Shown in pieces: positions 51,638-60,183 of a stretch of DNA of 64,000 nt. The position numbers and the translations under genes are program-made. The stretch spans positions 515,615 through 579,614 of the forward strand of contig CAKVHE010000001.1 in assembly GCA_934747885.1 (NCBI GenBank). The letters are read 5' to 3'. Within the stretch, counting starts at the first letter, position 1. Each line of letters begins with the position of its first letter. The stretch is from an uncultured Clostridia bacterium. Lineage in GTDB: Bacteria; Bacillota; Clostridia; Christensenellales; UBA1242. Under the pieces are notes generated by a model, which did not search any database, was not told where the DNA came from, and saw only the letters and a program-made list of their open reading frames with translations.

Positions 51638-51853
51638 ATAGGGAATGGGTACTCATTTGAATGCAAGGCTTGATGATTAGAACAAAGAAAGGGTTAAATA
51701 GTTGGTTAAACAAGGCATGCAAGTATTTATTTGCCAATGTGTGTTTTACAACCAAGAGTGAGTCGTGCTGTAAATAAAATTATTTAATAAAGAGATCAAT
51801 TCTTGCAATTATAGTTAAATTATGATATAAATTGATTTAGGAGAATACGGGAG

Positions 51854-53686
51854 ATGAAACTAAAAGCTATTCAAATTAAAAATTACAAATCAATTTTAGA
51901 TAGCAACGTATGCTATATTAATCCAGAATTAACGATATTTGCTGGTAAAAATGAGTCTGGAAAATCAAATATATTAACAGCTATTCAACACTTATCTTTA
52001 GGGAAGTTTGATAAAAACGACCACCCTTCAAGGAAACCAGAATATTTGCCATCAGTTGATTATCAGTTCTTAATTGACGCAGATGATTATGACATATTAG
52101 ATGCTAAATTAAATGGTTTATTAAAGAAGTGCTTTATAAAAAGTGAATATTTCAATTTTACTTTGCTCAATGATGGAACTATTAAACTGGCTCAAGATAA
52201 CTTAATAAAAAAATTGCAAAATCAAATATCTGTGGAGCAAACCTCACAACTTAGCATATTAAATAAAGAAATAAAAAAATTAGGAGTTGATAAAAACTTT
52301 TCTACTTATGAAGAAGTACAAAATTTTAAAACGAGTTTTTCTGAATCAGATACAGAAAACTTTAAAGAAATAAATTGTTTATTAGATGATTTCCTTGCAA
52401 ATGCGAATGTGATGATTACTCAAAATATGATTGATGATGCGATAAAAGGCTTATTGCCAAATTTAGTGTATTTTAATAGTTTTAAGGACAATCTTCCCGA
52501 TGTAATTAACAAAGAATACTTAGACCCCAATAATGAACATTACACCATCGTAAAGCGCTTATTTAAGTATTTAAACATTGATGAGAGCAAAATATTTTTT
52601 AATGTTCAAAATGAGGATGAAGATACTGAGAGAAATGATTATTTGAAGTCATTAGAAAAAACCATATCTGATGATTTATTTGAGAAATATAAACAAAAGC
52701 CAATAAAATTAGGATTTAGAATGAGTAGCTTTGGTGGTCTAAATATTGATGTGTATGACGCCGATGCTAGGGGCAATATTCCTCAAGGTGACTTGGCTTA
52801 TAGAATCTCAGACAGAAGTGAAGGTTTTAGATGGTTTTTATCTTTTTACATTACTTTAAAGGGGGAGAAATTTAGTAATAAGGATATAATTTTAATTGAT
52901 GAGCCTGGTTTGTATTTACATGCTACTGCACAAAAAGATATGCTAAATATATTTTTGGAGGAAAGCAAAAAACATCAAATAATTTTTACTACCCATAGCC
53001 CATATTTGATTGATGTAAACAATTTATCAAGAATAAGATTGGTTGAAAAAAACAAGAAAAAATTAAGCAATACCAATTTCGAAGAGACTAAAATAATTAG
53101 CTCAATTATAAAGGGCAGTGATAATGAAACGATAACTCCAATCGCGGATGCAATCGGTTATAACCTAAGTGAGGGTTTAACAATAAACCACGACAAAATG
53201 GCGATTGTTGAGGGTCCATCAGATTATTTCTATATTACAAAAATGGCTTCCATCCTTGGTGTGCCACTCAATTGTAATATTATTCCCGCAGGAGGGGCCC
53301 CTAAAATTTCTAATATATGTGCTATTTTATTTGGCTTTAAGGTCAAAAATATAACATGTGTATACGACAATGATCAAGCTGGCATCAATGCTTTAAAAGA
53401 AAATGAGAAAATATTAGGTTTCGAAAATATTAGGCATGTTCTTATTTCAGAAATTAAAAATTATGAAGTTGAAGATCTATTTTCAACAAATGATTTTGAT
53501 AAACACGTAACTAAGAATATGAAGGGTTTAAAAAATTCCAAATTGGTTGAAAAGCTCAACAAAACTTTGTTGGCTAAAATCTTTAGTAATAAAGAGCTTA
53601 CGATTCAAGATTTTGAAAAAGAAACAATAGATAATTTTACAAATATTATAAAAAGGATCAATAATGAAAGGGACGCTGTTAAATAG
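51854..53686 (+). CDS. OLD-family ATP-dependent nuclease
   Basis: A 610-residue protein with the OLD layout: an N-terminal ABC-type ATPase with Walker A FAGKNESGKSN (about 31-41), an internal coiled region (110-250), the signature/Walker B DIILIDEPGLYLHA (about 341-354), a switch His in FTTHSPYLID, and a C-terminal TOPRIM nuclease with IVEGPSDYFYI (about 454-464) and VYDNDQAGINA (about 502-512). OLD proteins cut DNA in phage defence. A GajB-like helicase partner (Gabija) is not next to it, so it counts as a single-gene class 1 OLD. GGAGA ribosome binding site; A+T-rich codon use. Confidence 0.93.
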   Translation: MKLKAIQIKNYKSILDSNVCYINPELTIFAGKNESGKSNILTAIQHLSLGKFDKNDHPSRKPEYLPSVDYQFLIDADDYDILDAKLNGLLKKCFIKSEYFNFTLLNDGTIKLAQDNLIKKLQNQISVEQTSQLSILNKEIKKLGVDKNFSTYEEVQNFKTSFSESDTENFKEINCLLDDFLANANVMITQNMIDDAIKGLLPNLVYFNSFKDNLPDVINKEYLDPNNEHYTIVKRLFKYLNIDESKIFFNVQNEDEDTERNDYLKSLEKTISDDLFEKYKQKPIKLGFRMSSFGGLNIDVYDADARGNIPQGDLAYRISDRSEGFRWFLSFYITLKGEKFSNKDIILIDEPGLYLHATAQKDMLNIFLEESKKHQIIFTTHSPYLIDVNNLSRIRLVEKNKKKLSNTNFEETKIISSIIKGSDNETITPIADAIGYNLSEGLTINHDKMAIVEGPSDYFYITKMASILGVPLNCNIIPAGGAPKISNICAILFGFKVKNITCVYDNDQAGINALKENEKILGFENIRHVLISEIKNYEVEDLFSTNDFDKHVTKNMKGLKNSKLVEKLNKTLLAKIFSNKELTIQDFEKETIDNFTNIIKRINNERDAVK

Positions 53687-53700
53687 CGTTTCTTTTTTTT
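53672..53700 (+). terminator. Terminator of the OLD gene
   Basis: ACGCT and AGCGT around GTTAAAT, spanning the stop codon, then a T8 run. Confidence 0.65.
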
Positions 53701-54078
53701 TAGAAGCCCCCCAGATAGTCTGGGGGGTCAGTGGAGGTTTACTGTTAAACATTAAATCTCCTTGTGATAAAATTATGAAGTCTGCCACGACGAAGTAATT
53801 TTAATACAAGGAGATAAATAATGTCATAAGAAAACAATAATAGTTTAGCACACACCACGTGGAATTGCAAGTACCATATAGTGTTTGCGCCCAAATATAG
53901 AAGGCAAGTAATATACGGCAAATTGAGACGAGATATTGGTGCAATTCTACGTGAGTTGTGTGAATGGAAAAATGTTAAGATAGTAGAGGCTGAGTCGTGC
54001 CCTGATCACATACATATGTTGGTTGAGATTTCACCGAAATTAAGTGTTAGGGGGGTAGGGGCTTTTTAAAAAGAAAAG
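53701..54078 (+). mobile_element. Internally deleted IS200/IS605-type element
   Basis: The left end has the subterminal hairpin CCCCCCAGA (53707-53715) and TCTGGGGGG (53719-53727) around TAG, as in IS200-group elements. A short leader, a broken tnpA (53821) and a G-rich right piece (GGGGGGTAGGGGCTTTTT near 54050-54067) follow. About 380 bases remain of an element that is normally about 700 bases in the transposase-only form. It cannot move alone, but a full copy elsewhere could mobilise it. Confidence 0.8.
53821..54069 (+). pseudogene. IS200/IS605 TnpA transposase, truncated
   Basis: Translation from ATG 53821 gives MS then a TAA stop at codon 3 (53827-53829), then NNNSLAHTTWNCKYHIVFAP, matching the IS200 TnpA start. 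The HUH motif is present as CPDHIHML (about 61-68 counted from the ATG), but the sequence ends at KLSVRGVGAF, so the catalytic Tyr of the C-terminal half is missing. It carries both a nonsense codon and a truncation. Confidence 0.85.
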
Positions 54079-54219
54079 TAGTTTAACATTTTATAGGTGA
54101 ATAATATAAAGAAATATATTTTTTGCGAAAATCATAACAAAATTAGATTTTATATGTTATAATGAAAATAAAATAAGATTTTGATAAAAACTGATTAAAA
54201 TTAACTAAGGAGAAATTTT

Positions 54220-54984
54220 ATGGATGGAACCAAGGGCGTAATATACATTTTAACCAATCCATCATTTCCGGAATATGTCAAAATTGGTTATGCAGATGAT
54301 TTAAAGCGGAGATTGAAAGAATTAAATCGAAGTGAATGTACCCCATTCGCTTTTAGATTGTATGCGTATTACGAAGTAAATCATAGACTAACTGATATGA
54401 AATTACATAACATTATAGACAGACTTAATCCAGATTTAAGAAGTATTGATAATATTGATGGCAAGAAGCGAATAAGGGAATTCTATGCTATGCCAAAAGA
54501 AGACGCGTATGCTTTGTTTGAAGCAATTGCTGAAATAAATGGATTAAGTGGCAATTTGCATTTAGTTGAACCATCAAAGAGGAATAAAAAGGAAGAATCC
54601 ATTGCAAAAGAAATAAATAACGAAGATATTGATTATAACGAGAATTATCATTTATTAAAAGCTCCTAAAGGCATTGTTAAATTATATAACGCTTTAAAAA
54701 TTGCCACATGCAATAATTTCGAATTAACGATAGATCCGCATAAATTGTATATAGCATTTAAACACAACAATAAGAACATATTTGATGTAAGATTGCTGAA
54801 ATCAAAAATTCAAATATGGATCAATATGTCAAAAGGTTCATTAAACGATCCAAAAGAATATACAAGAGACGTTTCGAATATAGGACACTGGGGTAATGGC
54901 GATTATGATTTGACAATTTCTAATGAACAAGAAATAGACTATGTTTTGTCGTTAATTAAACAATCTTATGAAAGTAAGAATTAA
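54220..54984 (+). CDS. GIY-YIG (T5orf172-like) protein with DUF5655 domain
   Basis: A 254-residue protein. The N-terminal domain (about 4-95) starts GVIYILTNPSFPEYVKIGYA and contains DDLKRRLKELN, the T5orf172 branch of the GIY-YIG nuclease fold. The C-terminal domain (about 145-250) shows SYIAYK-like LYIAFKHNNKN and DVSNIGHWGNGDYDLTISNE, which matches DUF5655 proteins. A GIY-YIG domain also opens the 837-residue helicase protein at 56844-59357, so the island carries two of this type. It may be a solo defence nuclease or regulator of unknown target. Strong AAGGAGA ribosome binding site. Confidence 0.83.
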   Translation: MDGTKGVIYILTNPSFPEYVKIGYADDLKRRLKELNRSECTPFAFRLYAYYEVNHRLTDMKLHNIIDRLNPDLRSIDNIDGKKRIREFYAMPKEDAYALFEAIAEINGLSGNLHLVEPSKRNKKEESIAKEINNEDIDYNENYHLLKAPKGIVKLYNALKIATCNNFELTIDPHKLYIAFKHNNKNIFDVRLLKSKIQIWINMSKGSLNDPKEYTRDVSNIGHWGNGDYDLTISNEQEIDYVLSLIKQSYESKN

Positions 54985-55117
54985 GATTTAAAAACTAGTA
55001 AAAATAAATTAGCTGGCCTTTTCTTTTATTTTTTATATAAAAATAAAATTTTTATATTATAATCAATTCAAATTATATTTTTAATTTAAATAATAAGGGA
55101 TTTTAGTAGAGTTCAAT

Positions 55118-55372
55118 ATGCTAATTGAGTTATTTACAACAGAATATGATGTTGAGAATAAGTTTATTGAAGCGATAGCAACAAAAAGACACAAATATAA
55201 TGACCTTTCGTCTTATGAAGAATTACTCGTTAACTTCCGTGAGAAATTAAACCTAAAATCTCGTTTAGGATTTAGAAAAAACTATTTACAACCCGCCTTA
55301 GATGCTGGACTAATTGGAATGACCGAACCCGACAAACCAACAAGCAAAAATCAAAAGTATTTTAAAATATAA
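55118..55372 (+). pseudogene. C-terminal fragment of an AlbA/RecG-like DNA-binding protein
   Basis: The 84 residues resemble the last part of AlbA_2/ATP-binding 'putative DNA binding' proteins: a winged-helix ending FRKNYLQPALDAGLIGMTEP, DKPTSKNQKYFKI. The long N-terminal part is missing and the frame begins without a good ribosome binding site. It is likely a remnant left by recombination, though a small standalone protein cannot be excluded. Confidence 0.6.
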
Positions 55373-55383
55373 TAGGTGTAATT

Positions 55384-56130
55384 ATGGGCAGACATGTAGA
55401 AATTGGAAAAATAGAATATATAAATGAAGACAAAACTCCAATGAATGAAGAAAAAGAAAAGTTTTTGAAATATTTAAACTTGTATAGAAATGCCGGCAAT
55501 TTTATTTCAATCGCCTTAAACACTATTGACCAACTTACTAGCAAGAAAACAAAACTGGCACAATTTGCTCCTGCATTTGTAAATTGTGTTTACTACTCTT
55601 TTTGGTCTACAAGTGTAATACTTTTAAATTGTTTTTATTCTCCTGGCGATGATTTGTCGATATTTTCTTTTATGGAATACATAAGAAATAACTACAACAG
55701 AATTTTTACTGGTAAGTTTTATGATATTTATATTCATTCAGACAGAAGAGAAACAAAAAAAATAAAATTTGGCAAAAAAGAAATTTTCGAACGACTTAAT
55801 CAATGTGAAAACATAATTAAAGAGAATAATAAATTATTGGAAAAACTTGATACATTTAGGAATGAAATGTTTGCACATTTCAGTGAAGGCAAAAAGAACA
55901 AATTAAAAAATCAACAACTTAACATCAAGGAATTACAAAAACTCTTATCATTGACAGAAGAAATATTTAATAATTTAAAAATTCCTTATGATAGAGCTTT
56001 TGAAAGCCTTAAACCGTTAAACTCAAAAGATGTATTAGTAATTGAACACATTTTAGAATTATACGAAGAAAATCGTGAGTTGATAAAAAGCGAACATATA
56101 AAAAAATTATTAAAAAATGAAGACAAATAA
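55384..56130 (+). CDS. AbiU2-like HEPN protein
   Basis: A 248-residue helical protein with a HEPN signature FRNEMFAHFSEGKK (R-N-x4-H, about 160-173), as in AbiU2 proteins (abortive infection). The helix QQLNIKELQKLLSLTEEIFN follows. HEPN proteins are commonly RNases. It starts 12 bases after the AlbA-like fragment, with a weak ribosome binding site. A partner antitoxin is not obvious. Placement in a defence island supports the assignment, but activity is inference. Confidence 0.65.
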   Translation: MGRHVEIGKIEYINEDKTPMNEEKEKFLKYLNLYRNAGNFISIALNTIDQLTSKKTKLAQFAPAFVNCVYYSFWSTSVILLNCFYSPGDDLSIFSFMEYIRNNYNRIFTGKFYDIYIHSDRRETKKIKFGKKEIFERLNQCENIIKENNKLLEKLDTFRNEMFAHFSEGKKNKLKNQQLNIKELQKLLSLTEEIFNNLKIPYDRAFESLKPLNSKDVLVIEHILELYEENRELIKSEHIKKLLKNEDK

Positions 56131-56143
56131 AGTCTTCTTTTTT
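56119..56143. terminator. Terminator between converging genes
   Basis: GAAGAC (56119-56124) and GTCTTC (56132-56137) around AAATAAA, then T6. It spans the HEPN gene stop codon. Confidence 0.75.
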
Positions 56144-56144
56144 G

Positions 56145-56600
56145 CTAGATATAAATTATTGGTTTGTTTTGCTTTTGAGCATATTTTAGAGTGCGATAAG
56201 CTCCGCTTTTATAGGTTTCTTCTATGTGACAAACGAGAATGTTGCAGTGGTCGATTATCCATTCGTTTCTTTTTGTGATTTTTTGTTTGTAATGCAATTT
56301 TTCTATCTCAGGAAGTATTGAATCATCATAGCACGATGGCAAATCATATTTTTCTTTGTCGTGATGATAATATGTTAAAACACGAATTAATTTGATGTGT
56401 TGATATTTATGCTTTAATTGTAAGACCGCATGTACACACTTTTCATCAAAAGCACCATAGTGTCCATCATAAAAAATTGTATAGCCTTTATTGATTAAAT
56501 CTTCTATAACTTCGGGCAATTTGTTTTCTACGCCAATGCAATGCCACTCGTATCTATGACCAGCAAAAGCCACAACTTTATCATCTTTAAATTCGTTCAA
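56145..56600 (-). CDS. SLOG-family protein (YspA/DUF1273-like)
   Basis: A 151-residue Rossmann-like protein with the SLOG start VVAFAGHRYEWHCIG and the later FYDGHYGAFDEKCVHAV, where YpsA-type proteins carry GG-x-GFD. The C-terminal KRNEWIIDHCNILVCHI and GAYRTLKYAQKQNKPIIYI fit the family. SLOG proteins bind nucleotides or nucleotide-derived signals and are frequent in defence and stress loci. It is read leftward, downstream of the restriction-like operon. Confidence 0.8.
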   Translation of the reverse strand: MNEFKDDKVVAFAGHRYEWHCIGVENKLPEVIEDLINKGYTIFYDGHYGAFDEKCVHAVLQLKHKYQHIKLIRVLTYYHHDKEKYDLPSCYDDSILPEIEKLHYKQKITKRNEWIIDHCNILVCHIEETYKSGAYRTLKYAQKQNKPIIYI

Positions 56601-56783
56601 TATTTACTCCTTTTAAGTAAAAAAGAACAAGTAATTGATGGCTAAATTTCAAACATTACCAAACATCAATTCTAACGATAGGTGTAATCAAAAAATAAAG
56701 TTAGCCAAATAAAAAATCGCAAATTTATATTAAAATGGCTAAAAATTTGCGAAAATATCATAAAAATTTAATAAAATTCAGTA

Positions 56784-56820
56784 AAAAAGACCATCTATCG
56801 TTAGAATAGGTGGTCTTTTT
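56784..56820. repeat. Hairpin at the left end of the restriction-like operon
   Basis: AAAAAGACCATCTAT (56784-56798) and ATAGGTGGTCTTTTT (56806-56820) form a 15-base stem (one wobble), ending in T on either strand; it can terminate the leftward operon and the opposite strand. ATTCTAACGATAG at 56669-56681 is the exact reverse complement of CTATCGTTAGAAT (56795-56807), which includes the loop. A similar hairpin lies at 62511-62537. Confidence 0.75.
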
Positions 56821-56843
56821 AATGTAAAAAATATATGTTGGAT

Positions 56844-59357
56844 TTAAATCTTTTTCATGTCTTCATAACGAATTGTTGTATCCCAACCACCAACAACTTC
56901 TCCTTCGTGTTTGTTGATACCAGTATAACTTAAACTGCTATCTTCATATCTACGGAATTGAAAAACTGCTTGGTTCATAAGTCCAGCATTGAATAATCCA
57001 AGAGATGTTAGAAGTTCAAAGTCATTCACTTCAAGACCAGTAACTCTCTTGAAAAGCCCCGGTTCAAGTTGTGTTATTACATCTTGTAAAACTTGTTCAC
57101 GGAAATCTGTTAAATACATAAAGATTGGAATACGAGTTGCAAATTTGATAAGTTTTTCTTGAATTTGTTTTCTTTTTGATTTGTATTCTTTTTCTTCTTC
57201 CGAAATTTCTTTCTTTTCTTTTTCGGTTAAATCTCTGCCTTCGTCAGTCGCTTCCTTTTTAATCTTCTTAACAGCATTAGATTTATTTACAATAATCTCA
57301 ATATCGCTTTGCATATTAAGATTTCTAAAGCCTTCGATACTCATCAATGCTTCCATTGCTTTTGGATTATTAAGAAGTCTTTCAAGTGTTGCATTTTCAA
57401 CATTAACAAGCATTGCACTTTCCCAACGTCTAGCAAGAAGAGTGGCGGTTGTTCCGCTTGTTGCAATATCCAAAAGTTCGCCCGGACTGATGTTTTTCAT
57501 TGTCATGCCATCATAAGATAGCACTGGCAAGAATTGAATAAAGTCGGCAACTTTCTTTTCTGGGTTTGTGTCGGAAATATCAAGTCTACAAGAATACTCT
57601 TGAATTTGTCTTAATGCTCTATCTGGTGCAAAATCAAATATGTAACATTCTTTTTTGATTATTTCTTCTTCATTAGGGTTTAGTCCATCAGGATTTTTAA
57701 GCGTCCAAGGAGATTGAACACGAAATGCTGATTGAAAATATGTTTCTGGGCTAGATAGGTTTCTTAACATAAAAATTCCAGTCCAAGGTTTAACTGTTAC
57801 ACCAGTTGTAAGTTTTCCGCAAGAAAGAGTAATTGTTTTTGTCTTTAATGGCTCACTTGTCATTGCTCGCTTTACTGGTTCTAATGCCGATAGTCCAACG
57901 CCAGCACGAGTGCCAGCACAAACAATAACTTTGTAATCGTGATAAAACATATTTTGTTTTTCTTTAAGAAGATTTCCCATAGCATAACAGCTTGCAACAT
58001 TTGGCAAAAACCAGAATGTATGTTGTAACACTTCTTGCAAATTTGCTTTATTTGTTGTAAATGGAAGAAAGGCTTTATCTGCGCCTTGTTTTAGATTATC
58101 AACAGTAGTTTCACTAAAATTACCACGAATTAGGTCAAGCCATTTTTGGACTTCTTCCTTATATACAAATTCAGCAGTTTCGTATTCGCCTTTTGCAGAG
58201 AAAAATGTATTTAGGTCAAACTCGTTATATTCGCCTTGAAGTGCAACTTCTCTAATAGAGTCAGGAAGTTGATAAGTCATCAAAACCATTCTTGGAAGCG
58301 AAGCATAAGGATTGTTTTCACCTTGCCAATTTTCTTTTGCACGCTGTTCATCAGAATATGTCCAGTTATAGATTTGTTCTTCCATAAATTCGCCATTTGC
58401 GATTGCTCTAAATGGAGTGCCAGAAAGATACAAATAATATGAAGTTGTAATTGGCATAATTTGCTCAATATCACTTTCGCTTTGGTTTTCAGTGAAAAGT
58501 TTGTTTGTCACATCTTTGTCAAGTTCATCTTTTTCAAAAAGTTCTTTTGCACTATCTCGCCAAGCCCCAAAGTGATATTCATCAAAAACAACCAAATCCC
58601 AATTTGTTGTATGAACCCATTCGTTTTTTGGCTTAATCATTCCATCTTTAAGCCCCAAGTAATCTTGGAACGAACCAAAACAAACTATTGGTCTATTTTT
58701 ATCACATTGTTCACCAGTAAGGTTAGTGTGGCGTGATACAAATTGCCAGCCTTCAAAATCTAGGTGAGTGTTTAAATCTTCTTCCCAAGAACTCTCAACA
58801 GCAGGCTTAAAAGTTAAAATTAGTATTCTTTTAAATCCCATTTTCTTTGCAAGTTCATAAGTTGTAAAGGTTTTGCCAAATCTCATTTTCGCATTCCACA
58901 AAAAGTGTGGCACAATGTGTTTGTTGTTACTTTTTACATCTTTAAAATACGCAATAGTTTTTTTAATAGCACTTTCTTGTTCTGGGCGTAGTTTGAAATT
59001 TTGTGTTCTACGCTCAATATTTTCAATACGATTTTTAAGAGTAAAAACAGCACTTTGAACATCACGAGCTGAACACTTGAACCATTCGCCATTTATGTTA
59101 TCAAAACCTTGTTGCCTTAAAATCTTGTGAACATCATAGTCTTTGAAATATGTGCCATCTTCACGCATAGAACTATCCAAAAACACCACTTCATAAGGCT
59201 TTTCGCCGGGAAGAAGTGTTGGGTAATGTTCTCTCATTCTATCTTCAATATTTCTAGTTGTAAAACCAACTTTCAAATAACCTTTAAACTGTGGGTGACT
59301 ATCTGTGTAAGCATAAATTTGTGGTTTTATCGGTCTAGGAAAAAATTCATTATTCAT
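56844..59357 (-). CDS. GIY-YIG nuclease fused to DEAD/DEAH helicase (restriction-like)
   Basis: An 837-residue protein. The N-terminal T5orf172-type GIY-YIG domain (about 8-100) reads PQIYAYTDSHPQFKGYLKVG and RNIEDRMREHY. A superfamily 2 helicase follows: the P-loop is unusual, WNAKMRFGKTFT (about 160-171), with RFGKT in place of GxGKT; motif II is VVFDEYHFG (DEYH, about 256-264); the later TYYLYLSGTPF region fits motif III (SGT). The second RecA domain holds LSCGKLTTGVTV and YFQSAFRVQSP. The C-terminal half is helical and may recognise DNA. It is the last gene of the leftward operon with two methyltransferase-type genes, so it likely cuts or translocates unmodified DNA. Confidence 0.85.
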   Translation of the reverse strand: MNNEFFPRPIKPQIYAYTDSHPQFKGYLKVGFTTRNIEDRMREHYPTLLPGEKPYEVVFLDSSMREDGTYFKDYDVHKILRQQGFDNINGEWFKCSARDVQSAVFTLKNRIENIERRTQNFKLRPEQESAIKKTIAYFKDVKSNNKHIVPHFLWNAKMRFGKTFTTYELAKKMGFKRILILTFKPAVESSWEEDLNTHLDFEGWQFVSRHTNLTGEQCDKNRPIVCFGSFQDYLGLKDGMIKPKNEWVHTTNWDLVVFDEYHFGAWRDSAKELFEKDELDKDVTNKLFTENQSESDIEQIMPITTSYYLYLSGTPFRAIANGEFMEEQIYNWTYSDEQRAKENWQGENNPYASLPRMVLMTYQLPDSIREVALQGEYNEFDLNTFFSAKGEYETAEFVYKEEVQKWLDLIRGNFSETTVDNLKQGADKAFLPFTTNKANLQEVLQHTFWFLPNVASCYAMGNLLKEKQNMFYHDYKVIVCAGTRAGVGLSALEPVKRAMTSEPLKTKTITLSCGKLTTGVTVKPWTGIFMLRNLSSPETYFQSAFRVQSPWTLKNPDGLNPNEEEIIKKECYIFDFAPDRALRQIQEYSCRLDISDTNPEKKVADFIQFLPVLSYDGMTMKNISPGELLDIATSGTTATLLARRWESAMLVNVENATLERLLNNPKAMEALMSIEGFRNLNMQSDIEIIVNKSNAVKKIKKEATDEGRDLTEKEKKEISEEEKEYKSKRKQIQEKLIKFATRIPIFMYLTDFREQVLQDVITQLEPGLFKRVTGLEVNDFELLTSLGLFNAGLMNQAVFQFRRYEDSSLSYTGINKHEGEVVGGWDTTIRYEDMKKI

Positions 59358-59791
59358 AGTTTTTTGCCCTTTTCTAATATTTTTTTATCCTTCTTTAGTT
59401 GTTGAATAAAGCGTTCTTCGAGATTGTCCAAAATATCAGATTTTATAAAAAATAATGTTTGAATGGATTGTTTTTCTTGAAATAATTCAAGCTCTATCTC
59501 AGTTAAAATGGTAAACATATTTTCTGATAATTTTGTTTTATGTGTATCTTTGTATGAAACAAATTCTAAATATTTTTGATTAATTTCATCAAACTTATCT
59601 CTTAATTCTTGTTCATTTTTGGGGCTTTCATCAAAATAGCACCAAGTATCCGATATTATCCCGCAAACAGTTTTTTCTAAATGATTTAGACATTCATTAG
59701 CTTCATTATAATATGTTGTTTTTACATGATTTTTAAAATCTTTATTTTTATTTAATAATAACGACCCTAATTCTATTAGTGAATCTTTCAT
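59354..59791 (-). CDS. Helical protein of the restriction-like operon
   Basis: A 145-residue protein dominated by charged helices (coiled-coil-like), ending FIQQLKKDKKILEKGKKL. No family is recognised. Its start overlaps the end of the upstream zinc-ribbon gene by 4 bases (ATGA-type overlap), and its own end overlaps the start of the helicase gene by 4 bases, so translation is coupled through the whole operon. It may be a specificity, structural or inhibitor subunit. Confidence 0.72.
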   Translation of the reverse strand: MKDSLIELGSLLLNKNKDFKNHVKTTYYNEANECLNHLEKTVCGIISDTWCYFDESPKNEQELRDKFDEINQKYLEFVSYKDTHKTKLSENMFTILTEIELELFQEKQSIQTLFFIKSDILDNLEERFIQQLKKDKKILEKGKKL

Positions 59792-60174
59792 TTTTTTAAC
59801 TCCACTATATCATCATTTTTAAGTAAATCTGTATATGATACGAATTGCCAATTAATTCCTTGATGTTGCTTGACAACAATATCTGAAATTTTAAATTTCT
59901 CTATATCATCGTGATTCCCAATTGCAAAAATCATATCATCAGAAAAATTGTTTTTATTTTGGGGTTTTAGTGTATCGGCAATAGGCTTTAATTTGTTCTC
60001 GTAAATCGAAAAATCAAATTGTCGAAAGTATATGTAATTATATAGTTCTTCGAGCAATATATATTTCCCACAGTTATCACAATCGTAAATATAATGAATT
60101 GGGTCGTGATATTTTCTTAATCTAATTTCTCTTCCACAAAATTTACATTTTTCTTTTATTTCTTCACAATTCAT
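59788..60174 (-). CDS. Zinc-ribbon protein of the restriction-like operon
   Basis: A 128-residue protein starting MNCEEIKEKCKFCGREIRLR, then DCDNCGKYILLEELYNYIY. Two CxxC pairs (about 11-14 and 34-37) suggest a zinc ribbon; the middle and C-terminal part contain predicted strands. No function is known. It is tightly packed between the methylase gene (9 bases) and the helical protein gene (overlap). A role in DNA or protein binding within the complex is inference. Confidence 0.75.
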   Translation of the reverse strand: MNCEEIKEKCKFCGREIRLRKYHDPIHYIYDCDNCGKYILLEELYNYIYFRQFDFSIYENKLKPIADTLKPQNKNNFSDDMIFAIGNHDDIEKFKISDIVVKQHQGINWQFVSYTDLLKNDDIVELKK

Positions 60175-60183
60175 ATTTTCTCC

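Noticed and set aside
51854..53686. Gabija system (GajA)
   Set aside because: The OLD protein is present, but no UvrD-like GajB helicase follows; an IS remnant does.
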